A stretch of DNA of 39,324 nucleotides from an uncultured Opitutia bacterium (GTDB lineage Bacteria; Verrucomicrobiota; Verrucomicrobiia; Opitutales; Opitutaceae), in the NCBI GenBank assembly GCA_903862955.1, contig CAIPAH010000010.1, positions 1 to 39,324 of the forward strand, given 5' to 3'. The notes beneath the pieces are model-generated. The model saw nothing but the letters and a program-made list of their open reading frames with translations, was not told where the DNA came from and ran no database searches. Below, piece after piece: positions 21,649 through 30,828 of this stretch; position 1 is the first letter of the stretch; every line of letters begins with the position of its first letter. Position numbers and translations under genes: made by a program.

Positions 21649-22263
21649 ATGCCCGCCCCGTCCCACACCCGCCAGCCCTGGCCCATGAAGTGGGTGGTCC
21701 TCGTGATCATCGTCTGCCTCGTCGTGTATACGTATCTCACGTTGCACTACCGGCGGCCTGACCGGGCGTTTCGCCCCTACCAGGACCTGCGCGACCGGGC
21801 CAACGTCCACCGGCTCATCGACGCCGGCTACCAGCGCATCGCCCTGAACGCCGACTTGCCCGTCGATCCCGTCAACCCGGACTCGCCGGTTCGCACCACC
21901 GCGGCCCTCGGTGGCCTGCCGTCCGGTTTGCGCGCGACCCTCGTCGAGCAACCGGAGTTGCCCGCGGAAATTGTGAGCGTGGCGGCGGCCCCCACCGTCA
22001 ACGCGATGTTCGCCTACCCCATCGGCGTGAAGTGCACCCTGCCCGACAACAAGCAGCAGCTCGCCGGCGCGGAACTTTACGTGCACGGCGACGAGCTCGT
22101 TGTCACCCCGGAGTTCGAGCGCCTCTCCGGCGGACTGCTCGCGCGCAATCGTGACCGCCTCATCCGCCTGACCGTGCCAGCCGGCGCGTTGAAGCCCGGC
22201 AGCTACCACGTCACGCTCGTCGGCACGCACAGCTCGCGGGCCTGGACGTTGCAAGTGCATTGA
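21649..22263 (+). CDS. Membrane-anchored hypothetical protein
   Basis: This 204-residue protein has one N-terminal transmembrane helix (WVVLVIIVCLVVYTYLTLHY, about 15-34) followed by a soluble region. The end of that region looks like a beta-rich extracytoplasmic domain (LTVPAGALKPGSYHVTLVG). I do not recognise the family. ATG 21649 is taken as the start, and ATG 21685 just before the helix is an alternative. It is divergent from proS (88-bp gap) and ends 24 bp before the N-acetylglutamate synthase gene, so it may share that transcript. Confidence 0.6.
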   Translation: MPAPSHTRQPWPMKWVVLVIIVCLVVYTYLTLHYRRPDRAFRPYQDLRDRANVHRLIDAGYQRIALNADLPVDPVNPDSPVRTTAALGGLPSGLRATLVEQPELPAEIVSVAAAPTVNAMFAYPIGVKCTLPDNKQQLAGAELYVHGDELVVTPEFERLSGGLLARNRDRLIRLTVPAGALKPGSYHVTLVGTHSSRAWTLQVH

Positions 22264-22287
22264 CGCGCCGCGCCGCTTCGTCGAGAA

Positions 22288-23649
22288 ATGCGGCTCACTT
22301 CCCTGATGAGCAACGGCACTGGATCCAACCCGCCCCCCTCTGCACCGGCCGCGAACGCGACCGAGATCAAGCCCACGGACCTCCGCGGGATCCTGAAATA
22401 CGTGCCGCGTTTCCAGGGCCAGATCTTCATCATCGCGATCGACGGCGCCATCATCGCGGATGAGAACATCAGCAATCTCTTCGTCGACATCGCCGTTCTC
22501 CGCAGCCTCGGCATCAAGCTCGTGCTCGTGCACGGCATCGGCCAGCAGCTCGTGGAACTCGCCGCCCTGCGCAACACCGCCATTTCCGACGCCTACGGCA
22601 CCGGCGTGACTGACGCCGCCACCCTCGACCTCGCGATCCGCGCGTCCTCGCGCGTCTCCCACGTCATCCTCGAGGGCCTCACGCAGAACAGCCTGAAGTG
22701 CGCCCTCACGAACTCCATCCGCGCCCTGCCCATCGGCATCATCAAGGGCGTCGACCAACAGTTCACCGGCCGCGTGGAGCGGATCGACAAGGACTTCATC
22801 AGCGAGCTGATCAACCAGCAGGTCGTGCCCGTCGTCTCGCCGCTCGCGTTCGGCCCGGACGGCAAGTCCCTGCGCGTCAACTCCGATCTGCTCGCCGCCG
22901 AACTGGCCGAGGTGCTGCACGCCACCAAGATCATTTACCTGACCCCGCACGCCGGCTTGGAAATCGACGGCGCGATCCGGCGGGAAATCTCCGTGGACGC
23001 CCTGCGCGCGCTGCTCAAGGACAAGCCCGAGGCGATTGCCGAGACGTCCCGCAGCAAGGCGACCCACGCCATCAAGGCGATCGAAACCGGCACGCCGCGC
23101 GTGCACATCGTGGACGGGCGCATCTTCGACGGCCTGATCAACGAGATCTTCTCGAGCGAGGGTGTCGGTTCGCTGGTTTACGGCAACGACTACCAGCAGA
23201 TCCGCAAGGCCCGCCGTACCGACGTCCGCTTCATCTACAGCCTCACCCGCAACGCCGTCCGCCGCGAGGAACTGGTGCATCGCACGCAGCAGGCGATCGA
23301 GAAGAACATCGACCAGTTCTTCGTGTTCGAAATCGACGAGAACATCATCGCCTGTGTGACGCTCTATTTCTATCCCGACATGCCCGATCTCGCCGAGGTC
23401 GGCTCACTCTACGTGCTGCCGTTCTACAATCGCCGCGGCATCGGCAAGAAGATGGTCGAATACGCCTGCCTGATGGCCAAGGAGCGCGGCGCCAAGCGCG
23501 TCATCGCACTCTCGACCCAGAGCTTCGGCTTCTTCACCGCCGTCTGCGGCTTCGAGGAAACCACCAAGGAAGCCCTTCCCGAGGCCCGGCTGAAACTCTA
23601 CGAGGACAGCGGCCGCAACGCCAAGGTCCTCGTCAAGCAGCTGGTTTGA
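22288..23649 (+). CDS. argA: N-acetylglutamate synthase (kinase-like plus GNAT domains)
   Basis: This 453-residue enzyme should acetylate glutamate with acetyl-CoA, the first step of arginine synthesis. An amino-acid-kinase fold domain (about 28-295) with KLVLVHGIGQQL is followed by a GNAT acetyltransferase domain (about 305-450) with EVGSLYVLPFYNRRGIGKKM. This contains the acetyl-CoA P-loop RRGIGKKM. The architecture matches ArgA, where the kinase-like domain binds arginine for feedback inhibition. It converges on the ABC permease gene with only 3 bp between stops, so there is no room for a separate terminator. Confidence 0.93.
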   Translation: MRLTSLMSNGTGSNPPPSAPAANATEIKPTDLRGILKYVPRFQGQIFIIAIDGAIIADENISNLFVDIAVLRSLGIKLVLVHGIGQQLVELAALRNTAISDAYGTGVTDAATLDLAIRASSRVSHVILEGLTQNSLKCALTNSIRALPIGIIKGVDQQFTGRVERIDKDFISELINQQVVPVVSPLAFGPDGKSLRVNSDLLAAELAEVLHATKIIYLTPHAGLEIDGAIRREISVDALRALLKDKPEAIAETSRSKATHAIKAIETGTPRVHIVDGRIFDGLINEIFSSEGVGSLVYGNDYQQIRKARRTDVRFIYSLTRNAVRREELVHRTQQAIEKNIDQFFVFEIDENIIACVTLYFYPDMPDLAEVGSLYVLPFYNRRGIGKKMVEYACLMAKERGAKRVIALSTQSFGFFTAVCGFEETTKEALPEARLKLYEDSGRNAKVLVKQLV

Positions 23650-23652
23650 AAG

Positions 23653-24606
23653 CTAGGCGGCCTTCGCCTGCCGCAGCCGGTCGAGGAATACCGCGGCGAT
23701 GATCACCACGCCGATGATGATTTCCTGAAAATACGTCGGCCAGCCCATCTGCTGCGATCCGTTGCGCAACACCGCCATGATCAGGGCGCCAATCATCGAG
23801 CCCAGCACCGTGCCCACCCCGCCGCTCAGGCTCGCGCCTCCGATGATCACTGCCGCGATAATGTCGAGTTCCAGCCCAACCGCCACCGTCGGGTCGCCTT
23901 GCCGGAGACGCGAGAGTTGCATCAGCCCGGCGAGTCCGAAAAATCCTCCCGCCACGACGTAAATCAGGACTTTCGTCCGCACCGTCGGCACGCCGCACAA
24001 CCGTGCCGTTGCCTCGTTCGAGCCAATGGCAAAGATGTGCCGGCCAAAGACCGTCTGCCGGAGCATGAGCGCGGTCCCCAGCGCAGCCACGAGCGCCACC
24101 CACGATCCGGCGGGCAGCGACCAGCCAAACGGGTCGGCCGTGGTCATCCAGCTGTTGATCGGCGAGGCATCATAATTGACCGTCTCGTTGTTCGCGAGCC
24201 ACTTTGATGCCCCGCGCACCACGCCCAGCGTGCCGAGCGTGATGATGAACGGCGTCATGCGCAGCCCCGCGATCGCCGCCCCGTTGAGCAGGCCGATGCC
24301 GCTGCCCGCAGCCACCACGGCAAGCACGACTGCTGCCGCCGGCCAGCCGTGTTGGATGAGCAGCGCGCCAACCACGCTCGTGAACGCAATCGCCGAGCCC
24401 ACGCTCAAGTCGATACCGCCGCTGACGATGATGAGCGTCATGCCCAGGGCGCCGATGGCGACGATCACCGTTTGGGTGAGGATGATCTTGAAATTCGCGT
24501 AGGTGAGAAAATAGCCGCGCACTTCCGTCGGGAGCGAGAACAGCCCGATGACCAGCAGCAGCCCGAGGAATGGACCAAGTTTGGCGAGGAGTGACCGGGT
24601 GTTCAT
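23653..24606 (-). CDS. ABC transporter permease, RbsC family
   Basis: This 317-residue inner-membrane permease of the ribose/xylose/AI-2 class has about 8-10 hydrophobic helices. It carries the family signature IIVSGGIDLSVGSAIAF near residue 60 and a second conserved stretch IIAAVIIGGASLSGGVGTVL near 245. It is the last gene of the five-gene operon, 11 bp after the ATPase gene. The ATG at 24606 begins MNTRSLLAKLG. The substrate cannot be told from the permease; sugars, nucleosides or related polyols are typical of the class. Confidence 0.93.
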   Translation of the reverse strand: MNTRSLLAKLGPFLGLLLVIGLFSLPTEVRGYFLTYANFKIILTQTVIVAIGALGMTLIIVSGGIDLSVGSAIAFTSVVGALLIQHGWPAAAVVLAVVAAGSGIGLLNGAAIAGLRMTPFIITLGTLGVVRGASKWLANNETVNYDASPINSWMTTADPFGWSLPAGSWVALVAALGTALMLRQTVFGRHIFAIGSNEATARLCGVPTVRTKVLIYVVAGGFFGLAGLMQLSRLRQGDPTVAVGLELDIIAAVIIGGASLSGGVGTVLGSMIGALIMAVLRNGSQQMGWPTYFQEIIIGVVIIAAVFLDRLRQAKAA

Positions 24607-24617
24607 GGGAGATCGAA

Positions 24618-26108
24618 TTATGCGGCGGCGCCCACGGCCGCGGTCATGAGGGAAGACTCGGTCCAGTCGGCATTGGACCTGCAATCCACCAGTTCCCCAC
24701 GACGCATCACGGCAATGCGATGGCACATACCAAAGAGCTCGGGCAAATACGAACTCACCAGCACGACCGCCCGTCCCTCGCGTGCCAGCCCCGCGATCAG
24801 CTCGTAGATTTGGGCCTTGCTGCCGACGTCGATGCCGCGAGTCGGTTCATCGAGCAGGAAGATCCGCGCCGGGTGCTCCAGCAGCCGTGCCAGCGCCACC
24901 TTCTGCTGGTTGCCGCCGGACAATTCGCGCACGGGCTGCCCCGGCCCGGAAGCCTTGACGCCCAATCGTTCAATCCAAGTCGCTCCCGCCGCAGCGATGT
25001 CGCGGCGGCGCAGCCAGCCGAACCGGCCAAACGACCCGAGCTTCGTCAGCACGGTATTTTCCGCGACGGACAGCGGCAGCATCAGCCCCTCTTCCTTGCG
25101 GTCCTCGCTTAGAAAGCCGACGCCGTTCCGCCAGCTGCCTCGGGGTTGCCGGTTCGGGAAACTCCGCCCTGCAAGCGTCACGCCGCCGTCCGCGCTCTCA
25201 TCCAAGCCAAACACCGCCCGCACGAGTTCCGTCCGACCGGCGCCGATCAAACCGGCCACGCCGAGAATCTCCCCGGCAGCCAGGGTGAACCCAGCGCGCT
25301 TCAACCGCCGACCGGCCGACAGGCCGCTCACTTCCAGCACGATGGCACCCGCGCTCGACACTCGCGGCGGGTAAAGCGCAGTCACATCGCGTCCCACCAT
25401 CAACCGAATCAACTGGGATTGCGGCGTGCCCTTCATCGTTCCCGTCCCGACGCTCTGGCCGTCCTTCAGCACCGTGTAGCGATCGGCCACCCGCTCCACT
25501 TCCTCGAGAAAATGGCTGATGTAAACGATGCTGACGCCGCGCTCGCGCAACTGGCGGATGACGCCGAACAACCGCTCGGTGTCCGCCTGCGCCAGGCTGC
25601 TCGTCGGCTCGTCCATGATCAGCACGCTTGGCTCGGTGCGCAGCGCCCGGGCAATCTCGATGATTTGCTGCTCGGCGATGGGAAAACTTCCTGCCCGTCG
25701 CTCGAGATCGAGATGCTCGTGGCCGAGCCGGGCGAGTGCCTTGCGCGCCCGCGCTTTGGCCTCGGTCCGGCGCAGCCATCCGCCGCGACTCGGCTCGTCG
25801 CCCAGCACGATGTTTTCCCACACGCTCAGGTGCGGCGCGAGGCTCAGCTCCTGGTGAATCATCGCCACCCCGCAATGTCGGGCGTCGAGCGTGTCGCGCG
25901 GCGCATACGGCGCGCCGTCCAGTTCCAGGGTGCCTGCATCTGGCGGCAGCGCACCGCTGAGGATGTTCATCAGCGTGCTCTTGCCCGCGCCGTTTTCCCC
26001 GACCAGCGCGTGCACTTCGCCCACGCCGACCTCGAGCGAAACGCCCCGCAGTGCCTGCGTGGCGCCGAAGGACTTGCAGATGCCGGTGAGGCGGAGACGC
26101 GGCGACAT
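24618..26108 (-). CDS. Duplicated ABC transporter ATPase, RbsA family
   Basis: This 496-residue ATPase has two ABC domains. The first has an intact Walker A (GENGAGKST), a Walker B with LIMDEPTSSL and a signature region. The second has the degenerate Walker A GLIGAGRTE normal for RbsA/MglA proteins, with signature LSGGNQQKVALARLL and Walker B FLLDEPTRGIDVG. It energises import through the downstream permease. The ATG lies 6 bp after the stop of the binding-protein gene. Confidence 0.95.
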   Translation of the reverse strand: MSPRLRLTGICKSFGATQALRGVSLEVGVGEVHALVGENGAGKSTLMNILSGALPPDAGTLELDGAPYAPRDTLDARHCGVAMIHQELSLAPHLSVWENIVLGDEPSRGGWLRRTEAKARARKALARLGHEHLDLERRAGSFPIAEQQIIEIARALRTEPSVLIMDEPTSSLAQADTERLFGVIRQLRERGVSIVYISHFLEEVERVADRYTVLKDGQSVGTGTMKGTPQSQLIRLMVGRDVTALYPPRVSSAGAIVLEVSGLSAGRRLKRAGFTLAAGEILGVAGLIGAGRTELVRAVFGLDESADGGVTLAGRSFPNRQPRGSWRNGVGFLSEDRKEEGLMLPLSVAENTVLTKLGSFGRFGWLRRRDIAAAGATWIERLGVKASGPGQPVRELSGGNQQKVALARLLEHPARIFLLDEPTRGIDVGSKAQIYELIAGLAREGRAVVLVSSYLPELFGMCHRIAVMRRGELVDCRSNADWTESSLMTAAVGAAA

Positions 26109-26114
26109 GGCCGG

Positions 26115-27089
26115 TTACTTCAAATACTTTTCCAATGGCGGATGCAGCAGATCGTTCATGGCTGGTTCCACCATGTTCTCCCGTGTCACCAGCGCGCAGC
26201 CGGTGTCGATCACGAGTTCGACTTTCTGGCCGCGCAGACACGCCACCAGCGTCTTCACGCCGAGATAGCCCATGCGGAACGGATTCTGCACCACGAGACC
26301 CTGCAGGTCGCCGGACTTGAGGGCGGCCACGGTCTGCGCGCCGCTGTCAAAACCCACGAGTTTCACTCGGCCGCCCGTCAGGCCCGCGTCCTTCATCGCC
26401 AGCAGCATGCCGGTGGCGGAAGACTCGTTCGGGGCGAAAATGCCCGTCACCTCCCGGCCAAAGCGGTTGAGTAAGTTCTGCGAAGTGCGATACGCCGTGT
26501 CCCGCGTGGCCCCCGCATGCTGGTCGCTGGACAGGATCTGGATCCCGGGAAACTCCTTCGCCAGCGTGTCCAAAAACCCGGCTTCGCGCTGTTCGGTGCT
26601 GGTCGAGCCCCCGAGCACGCGCAGCAGGATTACCTTGCCCTTGCCGCCGAGGAGCTCGCCCAGCCGGCGGGCACCGAGAACGCCGCCTTTGTAATTGTCC
26701 GTGGAAATGGTGCTGACGGGTGCGGTGGACTTGAGGCCCGAGTCGATGATCACAACGGGAATGCCGGCGTGCACGGCTTCCTCCGTCGGCGCCACGAGTG
26801 CCCGGGCGTCGAGCGGCGCGAGGACCATCCCGCTGACCCGCCGGCCCGTGAAATTCTCCACCACCTGCACCTGCTGCTCGCGATCGTCCTCGCGCAGCGG
26901 GCCCTTCCAGGTCACGTTCACCGTCACTCCGTCGGCCTTCAACTCCGCCGCTGCCGCCAGCGCGCCAGCGTGGATGGACTTCCAGAATTCATGCGTCGTG
27001 CCCTTGGGAATGACCGCAACCTCGTAAACCTGGGCAGACGCGACGGCCATCAGGGCCAGTGAACTGAGCAGGGCGATGAGGCGTTTCAT
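26115..27089 (-). CDS. Periplasmic sugar/nucleoside-type binding protein, RbsB family
   Basis: This 324-residue exported receptor has a signal peptide (about 1-19, ending ASA) and a type I periplasmic-binding fold. It starts with VAVIPKGTTHEFWKSIHAGA and has GMVLAPLDARALVAP, IVIDSG-like VVIIDSGLKS, then TGIFAPNESSATGMLLAMKD and a hinge near VKLVGFDSG. It captures ligand for the ATPase and permease encoded directly downstream (6-bp gap). The ligand is not predictable from motifs alone. It lies 33 bp after the RidA gene. Confidence 0.93.
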   Translation of the reverse strand: MKRLIALLSSLALMAVASAQVYEVAVIPKGTTHEFWKSIHAGALAAAAELKADGVTVNVTWKGPLREDDREQQVQVVENFTGRRVSGMVLAPLDARALVAPTEEAVHAGIPVVIIDSGLKSTAPVSTISTDNYKGGVLGARRLGELLGGKGKVILLRVLGGSTSTEQREAGFLDTLAKEFPGIQILSSDQHAGATRDTAYRTSQNLLNRFGREVTGIFAPNESSATGMLLAMKDAGLTGGRVKLVGFDSGAQTVAALKSGDLQGLVVQNPFRMGYLGVKTLVACLRGQKVELVIDTGCALVTRENMVEPAMNDLLHPPLEKYLK

Positions 27090-27122
27090 GGGGTGAGAAA
27101 CGGGGAAGAAAGCGCCGCCGGC

Positions 27123-27584
27123 CTAGCTTTTCAGCTCGACCACGACCTGGACCTCGGTCGTCGAACCCTTCGGCAGGCCGTTCACCGCCACGGCGGCACG
27201 GGCATGCTTGCCGGCTTCGCCGAAGACTTTCAGGAAAAGATCGCTCGCACCGTTGATCACGGCGGGGCTGTCCGCAAAGCCATCCACGGCGTTCACGAAA
27301 CCGCTCACGAAGACGACGCGCGCCACCTTGTCCAGCGAGCCGACCGCCGCCTTGATGTTCGCGAGCGTGTTGAGCGCGCAGATTTCGGCGGACTTGTTGG
27401 CGGTTTGCACCGTCTGCTCCTTGCCCACCTGGCCGGTGTGCGTCATCTGCCCGCCGACCATGCAGATCGTGCCGGCGCAGTAGAGGAGATTGCCCGTCCG
27501 CACGGTGGGGACGTAGCTGCCCGCGGCGGCGGGCGGATTCGGGAGGGTGAGGCCGAGACTCGCGAGATTGGCTTCAGGATTCAT
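27123..27584 (-). CDS. RidA-family protein (long, YER057c/UK114-like_1 type)
   Basis: This 153-residue cytoplasmic protein belongs to the Rid superfamily, whose RidA members hydrolyse reactive enamine/imine intermediates. Visible features are LLYCAGTICMVGG, ALNTLANIKAAVGSLD, ARVVFVSGFVNAV and the terminal segment FGEAGKHARAAVAVNGLPKG. Length and this last segment fit the 150-residue subgroup rather than the 128-residue canonical RidA. The Arg in KHARAAV sits where RidA has its key arginine. It lies between two binding-protein genes in one operon, suggesting that catabolism of the imported compound produces an imine or enamine (inference). Confidence 0.88.
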   Translation of the reverse strand: MNPEANLASLGLTLPNPPAAAGSYVPTVRTGNLLYCAGTICMVGGQMTHTGQVGKEQTVQTANKSAEICALNTLANIKAAVGSLDKVARVVFVSGFVNAVDGFADSPAVINGASDLFLKVFGEAGKHARAAVAVNGLPKGSTTEVQVVVELKS

Positions 27585-27624
27585 GGGGTCAGCTTTGGGA
27601 TTATTTTCCGGGAGACAAAGTTTA

Positions 27625-28620
27625 TCAGCGTGCCGTCACCGGCAGGAAGGCCCGCGTCGCCACGCTGGCCGCCGACACCGGGATCTCGAGGATCTTCATT
27701 TCCGTCAGCGCATCGATTTGCTGCTGGATGCGTTTCATCGAGAGCCGCCCGATGTGCTCGCCGTGCGCGAGATCGCCCGTGACCAGCGCATGCTCAATCA
27801 GTGCGCGCCGGGAGTAGTCGAGCTGCCCCGTGGACATCTGCTTGTTGCGTTTCAGGATCAACGCGTGGGCCGGCGCCGGGTCGCCCTCGAGGTAGTCCTT
27901 CCAACCCCGAATGGACGCGGCCACGAAGGCCTTCACCACCTCCGGGTTCTTCCGCACCATCTCCCGACGCGTGATCACCGAATGATAGGGATCATAGCCC
28001 GAGTCAGCCAGCGGTAGCGTCCGCACTTTCACGCCGTGCTGTTCGGCAAAATACGGCTCGCTCGTCATGATGCACTGCTGGATGGCCGCGGGATCGGCGA
28101 GGAAGGTGGTCAGCCCGTAATTCAGCGGACGCAGGTCGAAGGTGATGCCGTATTTCGCCTTCACGTAGGGAATCCAGGTCATGCTCGGCGGCGCGATCAC
28201 GCTGCGGCCGTTCAGGTCCGCCAGCGTCTTCACCGGACTGTTCGCGTGCACCAGCAGCGCCTCCGGGTCGTGCTGCAGCACCGCAGCCACCATCACGAGC
28301 GGCAGCCCGCGGCTCGCCGCCACGATCACGTCGTCGCTGCGATACATCCCGAAATCCGCCAGACCCTTCGCCACGCTCAACTTGATCGTTGCGCCCGGTC
28401 CACCCGGGAGAATTTCCACATCCAGACCCGCCTCGCGGTAAAACCCCTTCGCCAGCGCTTGGTAAAATCCACCGTGCTCCGCCTGCGGGAACCAGTCGGT
28501 CTGCAGCACGACCTTGCGCAGGTTCGCCGCCGGGCCGACCGACGCCGGCTCCTGCCGCGTGCAGCCGGGCATCAAGCCGGCCAGCACCAGGACCCCCGCA
28601 GCAATCCAACTAATTCTCAT
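27625..28620 (-). CDS. NMT1/THI5-like ABC substrate-binding lipoprotein
   Basis: This 331-residue lipoprotein has a signal peptide ending in the lipobox LMPGC (Cys20 region). A type II binding fold of the NMT1/THI5 family follows: LQTDWFPQAEHGGFYQALAK, then LDVEILPGGPGATIKLSVAK and DVIVAASRGLPLVMVAAVLQ. Such receptors bind pyrimidine precursors of thiamine, riboflavin, nitriles, sulfonates or related compounds. No matching SsuC/ThiX-type permease or ATPase is adjacent; the only transporter in the operon is of the Rbs class. It heads the operon, 40 bp before RidA, and is divergent from the amidase. Confidence 0.88.
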   Translation of the reverse strand: MRISWIAAGVLVLAGLMPGCTRQEPASVGPAANLRKVVLQTDWFPQAEHGGFYQALAKGFYREAGLDVEILPGGPGATIKLSVAKGLADFGMYRSDDVIVAASRGLPLVMVAAVLQHDPEALLVHANSPVKTLADLNGRSVIAPPSMTWIPYVKAKYGITFDLRPLNYGLTTFLADPAAIQQCIMTSEPYFAEQHGVKVRTLPLADSGYDPYHSVITRREMVRKNPEVVKAFVAASIRGWKDYLEGDPAPAHALILKRNKQMSTGQLDYSRRALIEHALVTGDLAHGEHIGRLSMKRIQQQIDALTEMKILEIPVSAASVATRAFLPVTAR

Positions 28621-28706
28621 TCTCCCATTGGAATATCCGGTGCGCCGAGTGCGAGCCCCAAGTGCATGGAGTTGCGTCTGACGCACCCCGCGCTGAGGCT
28701 CGGTCC

Positions 28707-29957
28707 ATGAATTTTCGCGACTGGCAGCAACTCAGCCCCGAGCAGGCCGCGCGGGAGTTGCTGCATCGCGTCGCCACCCGGCTCGCACCTGGCCAGCAGC
28801 GCGCCGCGATCGCGCACCTGCCCAGCGAGGCGGAGTTGCGGGCGGAATTCTCCCGTGCGCCACGCTCTGCCGCGCTCGCCGGCGTGCCGTATTTCCTGAA
28901 AGATCTCTTTCCCGTCGCGGGTCAGCCGATGTTCGCCGGCTCGACGTTCCTGCCCGAAGTCCTGCCGCCGGGAACGCAGGACAGCGCGGTGGTCCGGTCC
29001 TTGCGCGCCGCTGGCGCTGTGCTCGCGGGACGAGCCCAGATGCACGAGTTCGCCTACGGCATCACCGGCGAGAACCCGCACTACGGCGATTGCACGCACC
29101 CGGCCTTTCCCGACCGCACGTCCGGCGGCTCCAGCAGCGGTTCGGCCTCGCTCGTCGCCGCAGGCGTCGTGCCGCTCGCCATCGGCACCGACACCGGAGG
29201 CTCGGTGCGCTTGCCGGCGGCGTTCTGCGGGCTGTTCGGCTTCCGGCTGCAGCCGCGCAACAAGCTCATTGCCGACGCGTTTCCCCTCGCCCCGAGTTAC
29301 GACACCGCCGGGTGGTTCACCGCCAATGCCGGTGACATGCGCGCGGCGATCGATGCGCTCGTTGGCCTGCAGTCCGAAACGCGCTCGCCGAAAGGCTGCT
29401 ATGTGGAATTGCCCGGACTCGATGCCGACGTGGCCCGCGCCTGCGCCGCTGCAGCGGGCCGTCTCGCCGCTCCGACCGACAGCGCCACACGCGCTGCGCT
29501 GCTGGCCGCGTTTGCGCCGGCGCTGGAAACCTACAGCACCGTGGTCGCGGACGAGGCTTGGTCAGTGCATCGGGGCTGGGCGGAACGTTTCCAGACGCGC
29601 TACGATCCAGCCGTTTGGCAGCGGCTCATCCGTGGTCGCTCACTCACGACGGCACAGCGCGACGCCGCCAAGCAGGCGACGGCAACAATCAAAGCCGAAT
29701 GGTCGCGCTACTTTCAGACCTACGATTTCTTGTTACTACCCGCCTCCCCTTGCGCGGCCTTGACCAAAGCCGACTGCACCGCTGCCAACCGCAGTCGGAT
29801 GCTCGCCCTGACGTCACCCGCCAGCATCGGCGGGCTGCCCGTCCTCACGCTGCCGGTTCCGCTTCCCTCCGGTCTGACGACCGGGCTGCAGGTCGTCATC
29901 AGCGAGCCACGGAGTCCCGTTGTGCCCTGGGTGCTCGAGCAGTTCAGCCGGGGATGA
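28707..29957 (+). CDS. Amidase signature family hydrolase
   Basis: This 416-residue hydrolase carries the amidase-signature triad: Lys in VPYFLKDLF, the cis-Ser in TSGGSSSGSASL, and the nucleophile Ser in GTDTGGSVRLPAAFCG. The family cleaves amides and ureides, including allophanate, biuret-type and nicotinamide substrates, and also acts in GatA. The short C-terminus and lack of gatB/gatC neighbours argue against GatA. It is divergent from the NMT1-like operon (86-bp gap), so the transported ligand is a likely substrate source. Its stop overlaps the convergent amidohydrolase by 14 bp. Confidence 0.9.
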   Translation: MNFRDWQQLSPEQAARELLHRVATRLAPGQQRAAIAHLPSEAELRAEFSRAPRSAALAGVPYFLKDLFPVAGQPMFAGSTFLPEVLPPGTQDSAVVRSLRAAGAVLAGRAQMHEFAYGITGENPHYGDCTHPAFPDRTSGGSSSGSASLVAAGVVPLAIGTDTGGSVRLPAAFCGLFGFRLQPRNKLIADAFPLAPSYDTAGWFTANAGDMRAAIDALVGLQSETRSPKGCYVELPGLDADVARACAAAAGRLAAPTDSATRAALLAAFAPALETYSTVVADEAWSVHRGWAERFQTRYDPAVWQRLIRGRSLTTAQRDAAKQATATIKAEWSRYFQTYDFLLLPASPCAALTKADCTAANRSRMLALTSPASIGGLPVLTLPVPLPSGLTTGLQVVISEPRSPVVPWVLEQFSRG

Positions 29958-30828
29958 TCCGCGCCGCGTTGTCCCGGAGGATGGCCAGGAGTTGATCCGC
30001 GTTGATTGCCCCGCGGTGCGCCTCGGCCACAAATCGGGTCATGTTCGCCTCCGCATCGATGCGCGGATACAAACTCAAGGGAAAGTCCGAGCCAAAGAGC
30101 ACCCGCTCGGCCGGAACCGTCGCCAGGAAACGCGCCCAGACTTCGGCACCGTAAAGCAACGGCGACGCAGCTGTGTCGTAATAGACGTTCTCTAATTTCC
30201 TCGCCGCCGGCATCCGCAACGGCAGCAGCCCGCCCCAGTGGGCGAGGATGAACGTCGTCCGCGGATGGGCCCGCGCCAGCCAGACAAAGTCCCGGAGCGG
30301 CGTCTCCACCCGGCCCGGATACGGCCCGCTGGCCGGATCGGTCACGTGCAAGTTCACCGGCAGGCGCAACTGCGCGGCAAGCCTCAGCACCGCGCCGAAC
30401 ACCTCATCGTCAATGTCGAAGCCCTGTGAATGTGGCGACAACTCCCCCAGCCCGCACAGCCCTTCACCCTGCGCGCGCCGCACTTCGTCGAGCGCAGCCT
30501 GCCGGCCCGCCTCGGGATGCACGGTGGCAAAGGCCGCGAGCCGGTCGGGATGCGCCCGCACTACGCGCGCATAAAACCGGTTTTGTTCGGCGCAGGTCGC
30601 CGGATTTTCCCAATACCAGCCCAGCAGCACGGACCGCGCGACGCCCGCGGCGTCCATTGCCCGCAGCAGCCCCGCGACGGTGGGAAACGACTGTACCGGC
30701 CGGCCATCGCGGCGCCGCCGGGTGCACAACTCGGCCCAATGCAGTTCGCCCCGCATCGCGGCCCAAGCCAGCGGACGCCGGTTCGTCGCCGGCGGATAGA
30801 GGTGAACATGGCTGTCGGTGATGATCAT
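29944..30828 (-). CDS. TIM-barrel amidohydrolase (amidohydrolase 2 family)
   Basis: This 294-residue metal-dependent hydrolase or decarboxylase-type enzyme has metal ligands visible at DSHVHLY (His7, His9), LPVNLHVTD, FILAHWGG and the catalytic Asp in VLFGSDFPL. Members include ACMSD-like decarboxylases and lactonases. The substrate cannot be fixed. Its ATG overlaps the universal stress protein stop as ATGA, so it is the last gene of the metal-transport run. It also converges with the amidase over 14 bp, placing it at the meeting point of two clusters. Confidence 0.88.
   Translation of the reverse strand: MIITDSHVHLYPPATNRRPLAWAAMRGELHWAELCTRRRRDGRPVQSFPTVAGLLRAMDAAGVARSVLLGWYWENPATCAEQNRFYARVVRAHPDRLAAFATVHPEAGRQAALDEVRRAQGEGLCGLGELSPHSQGFDIDDEVFGAVLRLAAQLRLPVNLHVTDPASGPYPGRVETPLRDFVWLARAHPRTTFILAHWGGLLPLRMPAARKLENVYYDTAASPLLYGAEVWARFLATVPAERVLFGSDFPLSLYPRIDAEANMTRFVAEAHRGAINADQLLAILRDNAARIIPG

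Noticed and set aside
21355-23280. 641-codon minus-strand frame across proS start and argA
   Set aside because: It overlaps two well-supported genes on opposite strands and has repetitive Asp/Val/Gly composition typical of antisense frames in GC-rich DNA.
28707-29957. GatA subunit of the tRNA amidotransferase
   Set aside because: The amidase triad is shared, but no gatB or gatC is nearby and the context is transport and catabolism.
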